Positions 51,146 through 61,190 of a DNA stretch of 64,000 bases are shown in pieces. This DNA is from Aulostomus chinensis (Eukaryota > Chordata > Actinopteri > Syngnathiformes > Aulostomidae), in contig JBBMOA010000001.1 of the NCBI GenBank assembly GCA_037954235.1, positions 7,268,001-7,332,000 on the forward strand, read 5' to 3'. Each line of letters starts with the position of its first letter. The first letter of the stretch is position 1. The position numbers and the translations under genes are program-made. Below the pieces are notes generated by a model, which was not told the origin of the DNA, did no database searches, and saw nothing but the letters and a program-made list of their open reading frames with translations.

Positions 51146-51339
51146 AACAAACAAACAAACAAACCGTCCTTTTAGTACAATTTCCAAAAACGAACACGAT
51201 GATGAACAACATGGCTGATGGGGCTGAGAGAGCTGTGATGGAAACGAAGCTCCAACAGACGCGCGAACCAGAGGGAGGAAACCACGGCGTTTCACTGCTT
51301 TACATTTAGAATCTCACGCCAAGCCGGAGAAGCAGGTCC

Positions 51340-51532
51340 TGAATCAGTCACGTGGTCACTGCCAGCTGGCGAGGCTTCGGACGTCACCACATACGTCATC
51401 AATACGCGCTTCACAAAACGAGAAGAAGACGCGGGAAGCTTTGAACACAACAAGGAAAGAAGGAGAAGTCCGTGAAGCCCCGGCCTCGGTCTTTGTCTCC
51501 TGAAGGCTGAGTGGCGCCGGTAGAACCTCAAC
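51340..51532 (+). promoter_or_regulatory. CpG-rich probable promoter and 5'UTR of the zinc-finger gene
   Basis: CpG density rises sharply from about 51345 through exon 1 to about 51800, unlike the flanking sequence. Candidate sites are an E box CACGTG at 51349-51354, GACGTCAC at 51380-51387 and TACGTCAT at 51392-51399, the last two resembling CREB/ATF sites. No TATA box was seen. The transcription start is not resolvable. Confidence 0.55.
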
Positions 51533-51797
51533 ATGTGCGCCGCGCAGCTGCTGCGGGTGTCGGTCCAGGAGCGGATCCTCGCCGCCGCTGAAGACTTCCT
51601 GCTGCAGCTGGGAGAAGGAGACTCAGTGGCTGGAGTACCGGTGCTGAGAGCGCTGCTCACCGAGCGGCTGGCGGCGGCCGCGGAGCAGATCGTGGCTCTG
51701 CTGGAGGAAACCGTGGCGGAGTACGAGCGGGAGAACCGCCGGCAGAGGTTGCTGCTCGATGCCGTGCTGAAGCCCCGAGTCAGGCTGGACAGAGCAG
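51533..51797 (+). CDS. C2H2 zinc-finger protein, exon 1
   Basis: This first coding exon opens MCAAQLLRVSVQERILAAAE and continues as an alpha-helical, leucine/alanine/glutamate-rich stretch to VRLDRA, giving 88 codons plus one base. This type of N-terminus recurs in a large group of fish zinc-finger proteins and is probably a protein-interaction module (inference). The exon ends in CAG before GTGAGT at 51798, a canonical donor. Splicing to the acceptor at 53850 joins G and AT into an aspartate codon and restores the frame, giving ...DRADVEQLLVIKEE. The ATG lies in a CpG-rich context just after the presumed 5'UTR. The frame continuing past the donor to 51904 is intron read-through. Confidence 0.88.
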
Positions 51798-51927
51798 GTG
51801 AGTCCCCGCAGGGACCTGCTGGGCCCCGAATTCAGTCCAGGAAGTGGAGCTGCAGCAGGGCCGGTTCTAGACAGGCATTTGTAAGGGGGCAGACAGGAAT
51901 GTGAAGGGGGCACATGGTGGCGACTGA

Positions 51928-52421
51928 AGCCTGATTTATGCTTCTGCGTCGTGGCGACGCCGTCGCCCCTACGTCGTCATTGTGCATTTATAGTTCTGCG
52001 TCGAGGGAACGCGTTGCTCTGTAATTCACTGCCAAGCCACTAGAGGGGTGTGGCTTTATCTTCGTATGGTTTTGGGGGACTCTTGTCGAATTCCTTAGTT
52101 TTCTTCCGGTCAAAGCACATGGGTCAGAGACAGAGACAACAATGGAAGTTGTAAAGGTGGTCATACCTGCGAACCTCCTCGATAACTCTTTCTTCGGCTT
52201 GGTCCATTTTTATTTTTGCGTGTTGCTCTCACCACAGAAACTTAAAAAATAGCGGTGTTGTTGTGCTGAACCGGAAACCTCGTGTCAGTGGACCAATCAC
52301 AGTTTGTTGACGTTCACGTCACGTCAGGATTTTTTGGAGGTGCACGTCGGGCTACGGCGTAGGGGTCTGCGTTGACGGCGTAGGTATGGCGTCGCCACGA
52401 CGCAGAAGCATAAATCAGGCT
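51928..52421. mobile_element. Harbinger-like MITE in the zinc-finger gene intron
   Basis: Terminal inverted repeats of about 35 bp are clear. The left end AGCCTGATTTATGCTTCTGC is mirrored by the right end GCAGAAGCATAAATCAGGCT, and the pairing continues through GTCGTGGCGACGCC. The 3-bp sequence TGA lies directly outside both ends (51925-51927 and 52422-52424), a likely target-site duplication. The length of 494 bp without any reading frame makes it non-autonomous. The 3-bp duplication and TIR style suggest PIF/Harbinger, but this is not certain. Confidence 0.85.
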
Positions 52422-53418
52422 TGAGGCCGGAAAGGGTGTGGTGGTTTTGGGGGGGGGGGGGTAAGGTGGTTCTCTGGATCACTGTTTTTGTCATGTAATT
52501 GGATTGCACTTTGTCAGACCTTCACCCTCAGACCGGTCCAACCTGGTCCCACATGAAGGCTAAAGCCCAGTTCACACTGCAAGATTTTAGGCGTCAGTGA
52601 CTTCCCTCCCCCAATCAGGCTGAGGCATTAATGAACGCTCCTGTGCGCCGACAAATCTTGTCGTGTGAACAGCAGCCTGATTGAGCGTCGATGGTGTGAA
52701 CAGCAGGGCCTGTCGCTAACAAAAGTAGCGTAGTTTGAACAGGGCTTGAGCTTCTGCTGGTGGAACTCTGAGGGTCCCTGAGGCCCCAAACCCCTGACCA
52801 GGAGGAGGTGGCAGTCCCTCGGGGCCAAATTAAAAAAGAAAACTAAAAAAACATTTCTGGTTCCAATTCTGAGATCAACTTACAAAATAAAGTCAGACTC
52901 AATAAGAGCTCTCAATGTAGCCGATATTTACCAAACTGAAGGGTTGGCGTTGTGTTAAACCACTTGTTTGTCTTCTTGTCCTGTTCTCAGCTTCTTGTTT
53001 GGAGCACCTGAACTCTGCACCTGAACAGCTCCACTCTCCTTTCTCACCAATCCACTCCTCAACAACAGCCTCCTGTTTCCCTTTGCAAACTCTAACAAAC
53101 CTCCACATCCAAGTCATTTGTTCTGGACTTCTCATGGCCCAAGTTGACCAAAGTCCTCTTTCTTTGATGGATCGTGGTTTGATGGTAGGGGGTTCAGATC
53201 TGTGACAAAGCAGAGAAGGAACTCTCCCAAGATGCTGAGACGCATCAAAGACAGGGCACGGAGGGAAAGAGAGGAGGTGAACCTGTCCTCTCAGTGCTGC
53301 CTTTTCCAGTGGATTCTTCAGCTTCTTCAGTAAATCTGGTCCACATTCAGTTTGTGGCTCATCTGTTACTTTCTGAAGGGAGAGAGAGAGAAAGAGAAAT
53401 GTCATTCTGAGTGCAACC

Positions 53419-53562
53419 CAGTGGGCCAAAATCCCATCACAGCGATGTGAAAGACTCATCGCCTCTTATCGCTCATGCTTGACTGCAGTTATTGCTGCAA
53501 AAGGTGGTTCAACCAGCTGTTAGGGTCAGATACTGGGCAAATACTTTTGTACAGCACTGTAA
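53419..53562 (+). mobile_element. Tc1-like transposase 3' end and terminal repeat relic
   Basis: In frame from 53419, the sequence encodes QWAKIPSQRCERLIASYRSC and then LTAVIAAKGGSTSC, ending in TAG at 53521-53523. This is the C-terminal end of Tc1/mariner-type transposases in fish. It is followed by AAATACTTTTGTACAGCACT (about 53538-53560), the inner-to-outer end of the terminal repeat. Upstream catalytic parts are missing. It lies in the intron in the same direction as the host gene. Confidence 0.85.
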
Positions 53563-53850
53563 CTCTCATTCTCCTGCAGGATCACATGATAGAAATTAAC
53601 TGATGAATCAACTAGCAGATGTGATCATGAATGGACAAAACCATTCAGCAGAGGGGACCTATGACCTTTGACCTGGGTGACACAACGTTGATCCAAGCAT
53701 CTGAAGCCAGCGTTTCTGTTCCCAGTTTGCTGACTGGTCCTCAGTAGCAGGACGTCTCTGTTCATTGTGTTGATTTCTGTTTCTGTCTGTTGCTCCGCTG
53801 TTTCAGAGTCAAATGAAGAGATTTCTGATGTTGCTGTTTGTGTCCTGCAG

Positions 53851-55166
53851 ATGTGGAGCAGCTGCTGGTGATTAAAGAAGAGGTTCCCCCTGAGCTGCAG
53901 GATCCAGAGCCCCCCCACATTAAAGAGGAGTGGGAGGAGCTCTGGACCAGTGAGGAGGGAGGGCAGCTTCAAGGGCAGGAGGAGGCTGATATCACCACGT
54001 TCCCCTTCACTCTGGTCCCTGTGAAGAGTGAAGGGGACGAAGAGAAACCTCAGTTCCCACAGCTTCACCAGAGTCTAACTGAGGAGAACTTGAAAGAAGA
54101 GTCTCTGAGCAGCAGCCCAGTTCATCAACTGAAAACAGAAGTTGATGGAGAAGAGAGTGGAGGACCAGAACCAGCCAGCAAGGTAGATCCAGATCCACTT
54201 GTACAACCCCAGACTGAAGACCAGATGTCAGCGTCTTCTGAAGCTGAGACTGAAGTCAGTGAGAATGATTGGGTCAGACCTGATAACACGGCCACCTCTG
54301 AGCACAAGGAACCCTTTGGCTCAAGGAGGAATTTGCCTCAGAAACTGAGCCCAGGACAGGAAGTGACTCACTGCAGCTCAAAAGAGCAAAAAGTAAAGAC
54401 TGAAAGAGAATCAGAGATCATCAGGAACGTGACCTTTGGTCCTTCTGAACCTCAGAAAGAAGTCAGGAAGGATAAGCGTCCATTTAGGTGCTCAACATGC
54501 AGTAAAGGTTTTGATTACAGAGGTGGTTTAGATACACACATGAGAACTCACACTGGGGAGAAACCGTTCCCCTGCTCAGTTTGTGGCAAAAGATTCTCAG
54601 TTAAGGGAGATCTGAAAAGACACATGAGAACACACACTGGGGAGAAACCATTTCCCTGCTCAGAGTGTGGAAAAAGATTCTCATTGAAGGGACATCTAAA
54701 AAGACACATGAGAACACACACTGGGGACAAACTGTTTCTCTGCTCAGCTTGTGGCAGAAGGTTTTCAGAAAAGGGATGTCTGAAAAAGCACATGAGAACG
54801 CACACTGGAGAGAAACTGTTTCCCTGCTCAGTTTGTGGCGGAAGATTTGCAGAAAAGGGATATCTGAAAATACACATGAGAACACACACTGGGGAGAAAC
54901 CATTCCTTTGCTCAGTTTGTGGCAGAAGATTCCCAGTGAAGGCAAATTTAGAATCACACATGAGAAGACACACTGGGGAGAAACCATTTCCCTGCTCAGT
55001 GTGTGGAAAAAGATTCTCATTGAAGGGACATCTTAAAACACACATGAGAACCCATACTGGGGAGAAACCACCTTGCCATGCTGTGGCTTTGAAGCGTGAC
55101 AAGAGAGCGAGACGCAGGTTGAAGGCCCATCCAGCCATCCAGCCATTGTCTTCTGCTTCCTGTTAA
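53851..55166 (+). CDS. C2H2 zinc-finger protein, exon 2 (seven fingers, terminal)
   Basis: Exon 2 starts after a TGTCCTGCAG acceptor; with exon 1 it encodes 526 residues. It opens with an acidic segment (DVEQLLVIKEEVPPEL, PPHIKEEWEELW, TLVPVKSE) common in this fish family, then a Ser/Glu-rich linker. Seven tandem C2H2 fingers follow from FRCSTCSKGF (about 54482) to about 55062. Each has Cx2C and Hx3H spacing, joined by TGEKP-type linkers, with finger 4 preceded by TGDKL and finger 5 by TGEKL. This predicts a nuclear DNA-binding transcription factor (family knowledge); its target is unknown. After the last finger comes TGEKPPCHAVALKRDKRARR, a broken eighth finger. The final residues and the TAA at 55164-55166 lie in a SINE-like element. 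Minus-strand frames here are shadows. Confidence 0.93.
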
Positions 55167-55500
55167 GGGAAGGGGGGGGTGGAGCTTATCCCAGCGTCTA
55201 TGGGCAAGAGGTGGGTTCACCCTGGACAGGTCGCCAGTTCGTCACAGGGCCAACACATAGAGACAGACAACCATTCACTCTCACAGTCACACCTACAGTC
55301 AATTTAGAGTATCAATCAGCCTCGTCCCCTCTTGATGTCTTTGGACTGTGGGAGGAAGCTGGAGTACCAGAGAGAACCCACACAGGAACAGAGAGAACAT
55401 GCAGACTCACACAGAAAGATCCGGCACTTGAGCTGGGACTCGAATCCGGAACCTTCTTTCTGTGAGGCAACAGTGCTGACCACTGCACCACTGGGCAGCT
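55133..55500 (-). repeat. tRNA-headed SINE-like repeat, copy 4, forming the gene's end and 3'UTR
   Basis: This reverse-strand copy has its tail (CATTGTCTTCTGCTTCCTG, then GGTGGAGCTTATCCCAGCG) overlapping the last codons and stop of the zinc-finger gene. Its head ends near CACTGCACCACTGGGCAGC. AATAAA at 55551-55556 follows about 50 bp beyond the head, so the whole element probably lies in the 3'UTR. Confidence 0.85.
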
Positions 55501-55550
55501 CAGGTTGCAGGCCAAATAATGAAATTATTTCATGAAGAAAAAAATGCAAC

Positions 55551-55556
55551 AATAAA
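55551..55556 (+). terminator. Candidate polyadenylation signal of the zinc-finger gene
   Basis: This is the first AATAAA hexamer after the stop codon, 384 bp downstream and just past the SINE-like element. No transcript evidence is available. Confidence 0.45.
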
Positions 55557-55794
55557 CCAAAATTGAACTCAGAACAATGTGATGTGATCATCAGTACAGT
55601 TGGTGGTGTGGGTTCGTGTGTGCATGTGTGTAAGGGAGGTGGGAGGAAGAGATGTTGGCTGCTGAACTTCAAAGAGACAATGGATGAGGAGGAAGAGAGG
55701 CTCCTGGCCAGCAAGGCAGGTTCTGTATGTAGAGAGCACCGGGCCCAGGAGCTTCAACTAGGAGGAACGAACAGCCCCCCACCCTCCAGATACC

Positions 55795-56250
55795 TGCTGC
55801 AACACAGCTGCTTTCTCCAGGATTTTAGAGAGGAGGGGAGGTTAGCTATCAGTCCATAGTTGGCTAGAACCTCAGGGTCTAGAGGAGGCCTCTGAAGCAG
55901 TGGTTTAATGACAGCTCCCTTCAAGGACTGTGGTTCATATCCTGTTACTACAGACAGAGGAATCAGATTGAATAAAGAGGTGCTCACTGAGGGAAGACTT
56001 CCTTAGGCAGCCTAGTAGGAAATAATCTAAGAGACAGGATGAAGGTTTTGATGAGGTCATCATTGAATGAAGTTCTGGACTGTTAATTTGATAAAACTGG
56101 TCTAAATAAATATCTGGTTTAACAGCAGTTTCTGTGTTTACTGAGGCTCTGGCTCTACTGAGGACCTTCTTATGTATTTTAAGACGATTCTGCCTCTTGT
56201 TTAGTTGCCAAGTGTTGAAAACTACCACAGAGCTGTTCTCTGTTGTTAAT
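55795..56250 (-). pseudogene. L2-like LINE reverse transcriptase relic
   Basis: Minus-strand translation gives MTSSKPSSCLLD, then after a frameshift STSLFNLIPLSVVTGYEP, QSLKGAVIKPLLQRPPLDPE and VLANYGLIANLPSSLKSW. The pattern (K)PLLKKP-LDP-VL-NYRPISNLPFLSK is the N-terminal reverse-transcriptase region of L2-type fish LINEs. Here the RPIS block has become GLIA and at least one frameshift interrupts it. Neither the catalytic YADD block nor the 3' end was found. It is an old fragment. Confidence 0.75.
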
Positions 56251-56359
56251 GTTCTTCTTTTTGAAGGACCGATGGAGTCGTTAGTGTGGTGGTGTTTATT
56301 GTACTGCTGTGTTGTGATGTCGAAGTCTACGTCAAGCATTGTGACAGCCACCAATCACA

Positions 56360-56525
56360 AGCCACAAGTCTCCAGTCACGAGCTGCTCGTCTCAAGCCTC
56401 CAGGTTTCCCTGGTCTCTCACCTCCAGTCTCTCATCTTAAGCCAAGTCTCCAGTCTCCAGTCTCTCGTCTTAAGCCTCCAGTCTCTCCAGTCTCCAGCCT
56501 CCAGCCTCCAGTCTCCAGTCTCTTT
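56360..56525 (+). repeat. Degenerate CTCCAGT-type minisatellite
   Basis: Many imperfect repeats of TCTCCAGT/CCTCCAGT occur, for example AGTCTCCAGTCTCCAGTCTC, in a 165-bp stretch. The frame covering it (56134-56694) is serine-rich because of the repeat and is not considered a gene. Confidence 0.85.
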
Positions 56526-56951
56526 CACAAACCTCTTTTGTTCACCCTCCTTCCCCTCCTCTTCATTTGGGTCTACTTCCCTTCACCCTGCCTCCTGCCA
56601 AACAAAGGAAATGCGTCACCAAACAAAGGAAAAAGCAAGCTTCTGCAGCAGTGAGCCTGCAGTTTTATCTCCCATGAGATCAACCTCCAAATGACTCAAC
56701 TCAGAACAGGCATTTCTGTTGTTGTCATCCATCCAGTTACTTAACAGTGAACTTAAAGTTAACAGAAGAATAGAAAGTTTATTAAAAGACAAGTTTATGA
56801 GGACAGTTCATAAAAAGGTTTAAAGAGAGTATTTTTCTTAACTCACTGTACAGTTTTAAAGTTGTCAGTGCTTTTGCTTCCATGTAGAGGCTCTGCTTGT
56901 ATCCTCACCCCTGTGTTTGACTATTTGGAGTGGATGTTATCAACCTTAATC

Positions 56952-57569
56952 TACCCTAACTGACCAATTAACAGCCTGGTGTCAAAGTGCCGCCGGGTCT
57001 CATTTGATGGCCGAGGGTCCGACCTCATTTTGTAAAGTAGACGCCTGTCTCAAATAAACGCCAGGTTCGTTTAAACGCCTGGGGGCCGTTATTTGAGATT
57101 AATGTTATCTTAACTTGGTTTCATGTAAGATTTTGCAATTTATTTTAACTTCCCAGTAATTTATGTCTCATGATGTCAGTGCACCGCAGACAGCAAATCT
57201 TCAAGCTCACGGTTCCATGCAAAAAAAGAAAAAAAAAGATCTTCAAGGTGGTAACGCATCGTTGTGAATGTGTAGATCTGCTATTTTGGCCTCATGAGAC
57301 TGTCGTGGAAGTGGAAGGATACGGGCCTCAAGTTGTCACGCCCTTTTCTTACTAATAAAGTGTTCTTGTGTAAAGTGTTCTCTGGACAATCTTGATATTT
57401 GCACTACTGTTCTTTAAAGTACTACAGTATATTGTTATACCTTGTATACCTATTGCTAAAAAAATAATAATAGTGGCCCAGTGCTGGCCAGTGCCAAAAT
57501 AAAAGCCTGTTACCAATCGACGCCTGGTCTCTTTTAAACGCCCGGGCCACTAATTAGTCATTTACTGTC
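56952..57569 (+). mobile_element. Non-autonomous TIR element, copy 1
   Basis: This matches 61191-61880 over most of its length: ACAGCCTGGTGTCAAAGTGC, the repeated AAACGCC words, and GTAGATCTGCTATTTTGGCC. The ends are degenerate relatives of the TACCGTAAAT terminal repeat (TACCCTAACTGACCAATTA on the left, GTCATTTACTGT on the right). No transposase frame is present. Confidence 0.8.
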
Positions 57570-58275
57570 TCTCTAAAGGAAAGAGCAACAATACAGTTTA
57601 AATAGATTGATTGAAGGCAATCAACAAAAACAGCATTTGCCATTTTTCATGTTTTTCACTTTTCAATTTTTTTTAAAATCTAAGTTCTGTAGAAAAGAAA
57701 ATCACTCTTCTTCTTCTTCTGTGTTTTACGGCAACTGTTGTCCAAGTTTGAAACTCCACATTAGAACTGCAGCATCAATCAATCAATCAATGGATTTGGA
57801 TGGATTTTGCGTTTGTTTTGTCTTGTCTTTTATTCCTTGTACTTGTGGTCATCATTGTCTCCAATCAGAAAATCTGAGGCTGGGACGTCTTGATGACGCT
57901 TGAAGAAAGGAAGCAGGTCTCAGAGGAGTGTGGACAGTGCAGTCCTCAGCTTTCTAGTTCCTGGTCTCCAGCCCTTCTCTCTTGTTGAGCAGCCAGCATC
58001 TCAGAGCCTTGTCCAAGACCTGCAGCCAAACTGCACCGTCTGCTCCACATTCATGTTTAAAAACTGAGTGGATGTCATCAGGGAGGGAAAATGCTGGAGT
58101 TCCTTGTCCTTTGCTTGGATTTGTTTGCTTTTTTATTGAGTTTGACTCGCTGGAAGAAGACTTGTTGATCCAGGAATGAAGCTGGATTCTTCTGTGCAGA
58201 GCATTCATTGAGTTGAAGTGTGGCTGTACATTCAATGATCAGTGTTATGGTTTCCTCTCCTGTGTTAAGTTGTTG

Positions 58276-58277
<2 letters not shown>
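57570..58277. other. Intergenic stretch, nothing recognised
   Basis: A CTTCTTCTTCTTCT run at about 57708 and AATCAATCAATCAATC near 57780 are the only low-complexity features. No gene is supported. Confidence 0.45.

Positions 58278-58339
<62 letters not shown>
58278..58339 (+). repeat. (CA)n microsatellite
   Basis: There are about 60 bp of AC dinucleotides ending in CGCGCGTG. Confidence 0.98.
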
Positions 58340-58340
<1 letters not shown>

Positions 58341-59060
58341 GCGTGTATCAACATGATGTTCCGAATGTTTCACTGTCTGTGGTTGTCCAGCTCTCCTTGC
58401 CTCTTCACTGTCATTGTCAGAACTCTGAGCAGTCTTCCTCTCCAGGTGATGTCTCTGAGTGATGATGATTGCTGTCTGTTCAACCAGCTTCATTTGTTGA
58501 TATCTGAGAAGGACTGAAGACAGCAAAGTGTCCTGATTGGCCAACAACCCCTCACAGGTCAAGGTCACTGCTCTGAGGTGGACCAGTTTACTGTAACAGT
58601 GGTGGCACCATCCACTGCTGGCGCTCTCTTCAGTGCTTCTTGTTTCTGCCCTTTGTGTGTGAGCTCCTAGAGCAGCTGGTCCGGCTCCCCCCCTTTTCTT
58701 TTCTATTCCACTAATTTTTTGGGGGGATTTTCTATTTTTGTAATTCATCATCGATCTCGGCTCACGGTCGCTACACTCTTGACCTCCTGTGAGCCTTGAA
58801 GAGAGAGAAGCCACCTTTGTGTCGGAGAAGAGCAGCTTAGTCCAGGCAGCCAGCAGCCTGAGACCAGAGGGTAGCCCATCAACGCGCTTCCCTTCTTCAT
58901 CGAGCGAATCTCAGCGGGAGCCACGGTCGACGAGGTGGAGGCTTTGAAGGCCGTCCTCCCACCAGTTCGTTGGAGAGGCGTCGTACATCGATGGGAGAAT
59001 CCAGCTGAGAACGTGAGCCGGTTACGTTGGTTTTCACCGATTCAGGCCTGGACTCCTCCT
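58340..59060. other. Intergenic stretch, no supported gene
   Basis: A minus-strand frame (58245-58814) is open partly because it reads through the CA repeat, and it has no recognisable domain. The part at about 58840-59000 is CpG-richer than its surroundings, without an identifiable gene. Confidence 0.45.
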
Positions 59061-59100
59061 GATTAAGAGTCTCATGCTCTACCGACTGAGCTAGTCAGGC
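59061..59100 (-). pseudogene. tRNA-Lys (CTT) 5' fragment
   Basis: Read on the minus strand, GCCTGACTAGCTCAGTCGGT and then AGAGCATGAGACTCTTAATC match the first 40 nt of tRNA-Lys through the CTT anticodon loop. The sequence then leaves the tRNA, with no T arm or B box following. It could be a truncated gene or the head of a tRNA-Lys-derived SINE. Confidence 0.75.
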
Positions 59101-59849
59101 TACACCTGAGTAGCTTCAATAGCCTGAAGTGATCAGAGTGAGAGACGCTACAAGCTCTTCATCAGACTCACAGTCACATGAGCCATCACATGATTGATGG
59201 ATGACCACAAACACCTTCATCTTTGACAAAGAAGTCAAATAAAAGGTGAACCACAGATGAGACACCAGTGGTAAAAACACTAAAGTGCTGTCAAGGAGAA
59301 ACAGGATACGAGCAAACACACACACAAGTTACAGAGAGAGAACTCTCCCAGAGGGAACCACTCAAAGGAGAACCTAGAGATCATCAGGCTGGATGACCTC
59401 ATCAACATGAGACAGGTGGATAGGAAACAAGCTCAGAGATGTCAGGAACATGAGATCCAAGTGGTGAGAGAGCAAGAACTGGTGAGGTTCCAGAACCAGG
59501 AGTGAGGTGAAGCCTGCATCACTTACTGGGAGCTTTTAGTCTAAGGTTCAACTTGGACTTGAATGATTTCTGCAGAGACAACGTGCAGGGAGGGAATTTG
59601 GAGATGAAGAACAAGTTCCTCTCAGGCTTTCATGGAGTTTTCAGGGGTCAAACAGACCCTCCTCTGATTGGTTGTCAGATGTGTTCTCATTGCACCACAG
59701 CCTCCAGGTTGAGGGTTCTGATCCTAGTCAGACACATTGACTCTGATGCTGCTGAGCCTGAAGGGAGGATGAAGAAAGGAGTGTCTGAGAGAGCTTCACC
59801 AGACAAACTGTCCAGTTGAACAACAAACACTAGTCAGTAGGAATGTTGC
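59101..59849. other. Intergenic stretch, nothing recognised
   Basis: Only short frames were seen (for example 59553-59819), without known domains. Confidence 0.45.
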
Positions 59850-59921
59850 TGCTGGGACCCTGATTCAAACCAGGGTTGCTGCAGCCACAACACAGAGGAC
59901 TGACCACTAGAGGATCAGGGC
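59850..59921 (-). pseudogene. Decayed tRNA-His-like copy within a unit fragment
   Basis: Read on the minus strand it keeps the tRNA-His layout and a GTG anticodon (TTGTGGC), but the acceptor GCCCTGA no longer pairs well with the 3' strand (GTCCCAGC) and the D arm is changed. Downstream words (GCTATGTCTTTGTCTCACTG) match the flank of the tRNA-His copies at 40557 and 63571, so this is a short fragment of the duplicated unit. Confidence 0.75.
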
Positions 59922-59975
59922 CTCCTGGAGGCTGAGGTTGGAGCTGCTATGTCTTTGTCTCACTGAGAGATGAAA

Positions 59976-60144
59976 GACAATTGGAGTCCACAAAGAAATC
60001 ATTGAGAAATCAAGGAGAGATCAAAGAAAGAATTCTAAGATCAAACACAGAACTCTGAGATCAAAGACAATTGGAGTCCACAGAGAAATCATTGAGAAAT
60101 CAAGGAGAGATCAAAGAAAGAATTCTAAGATCAAACACAAACAC
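59976..60144 (+). repeat. 90-bp tandem duplication
   Basis: The word GACAATTGGAGTCCACA starts at 59976 and again at 60066, followed in both by AAATCATTGAGAAATCAAGG and AAAGAATTCTAAGATC. The second copy is slightly shorter. Confidence 0.93.
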
Positions 60145-61190
60145 AAACCCAACCCAACGACTCGGGTCCTGGACACCAGCAGACCTCTCAACACCTGCAG
60201 CATTTTTTCAGCTCCACACAAACCCAAAATTCACTGAATTTTTAGATCAAACACAAAACTCTGAGATCAAAGGTTGAAGTTTCCCAAGGTTCAGTTCTAG
60301 CTCAGACCCTCTTCAAGGTGGAACCAGCAGAGGAGCTCAGGAGAGATAACTGGACAGCAGCAGGACAGAACAGAGGCTCTCCACAATGGCAGGAGACAGG
60401 AAACAGGTTTGGACCATCTGGGCTTCTGTCCACTTTGATGGTTTTCAAACATTGAAGGAAATTGTAAAAATCAACATTGTGGTAAACGTTGGTTTGCCAG
60501 TGTGTTTACATCAGGATTTATATTTGAGTGTGTTTGCTCATCTGTTCCAGAAGCTTCTTCTAGAGTTGAGCCTGGATGAGTGGAGGGACCTTTTTGACCA
60601 TCAGGACTGGTTTTTGATGGCCTGATGGTGCATCGGGGTCATCATGGTCCTCCACAGGGGTTCCAGGACTGTTGTGGTGTTTGTGGGAACTGCAGGGAGA
60701 AGCCCTCAGACCTGGAGAGGAAGTCCTGACACCAGCAGACCCCTCACCACCTGCAGCCTTTTTCCAGCTCCACCAAACCCACCATTCACTGCCTCCTCAT
60801 CATCTGGGCATCAAAAGCAGCTCAGACCTGCTGCAGCTCAGAGACCTCAGCCATTTTTAGGATGTCTCCATGATTCTCCTTCAAAGGATTTTCATTCAGA
60901 AACAAGAGAATTGTCAAAGACCACAACAGTTTTCAGCTTGCTGGTAAACAGTACTTCAACTACCATTCCACTGTGTAATGGCAGTGACTGATGTGTACTA
61001 TATGCAGTACTAATCAAGTACAGCCCTGACTGATACTTTATCTCCAGTGATAGGAAGGATAAGAATGTTGAAATGGACCCAGCAGGAAGAGAATCTCAAG
61101 TCATGGCAACTTTACTGAGCAGCACTCAGTTAAGTTCAGGAAACACCAGACATTTTTACCACCTGTCAATGAAGTAGTCAGTAAAATAAA
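60145..61190. other. Intergenic stretch with a diverged internal repeat
   Basis: A segment of about 70 bp at 60166-60240 (GACACCAGCAGACCTCTCA, then CCACACAAACCC) recurs diverged at about 60727-60795. Otherwise no feature was recognised. Confidence 0.5.

Noticed and set aside
54548..55138. Minus-strand frame of 196 codons with regular repeats
   Set aside because: It is the antisense of the zinc-finger array; its periodicity is that of the 84-bp finger unit.
56134..56694. 186-codon plus-strand frame
   Set aside because: It is antisense to the L2-like relic in its first half and a CTCCAGT minisatellite in its second.
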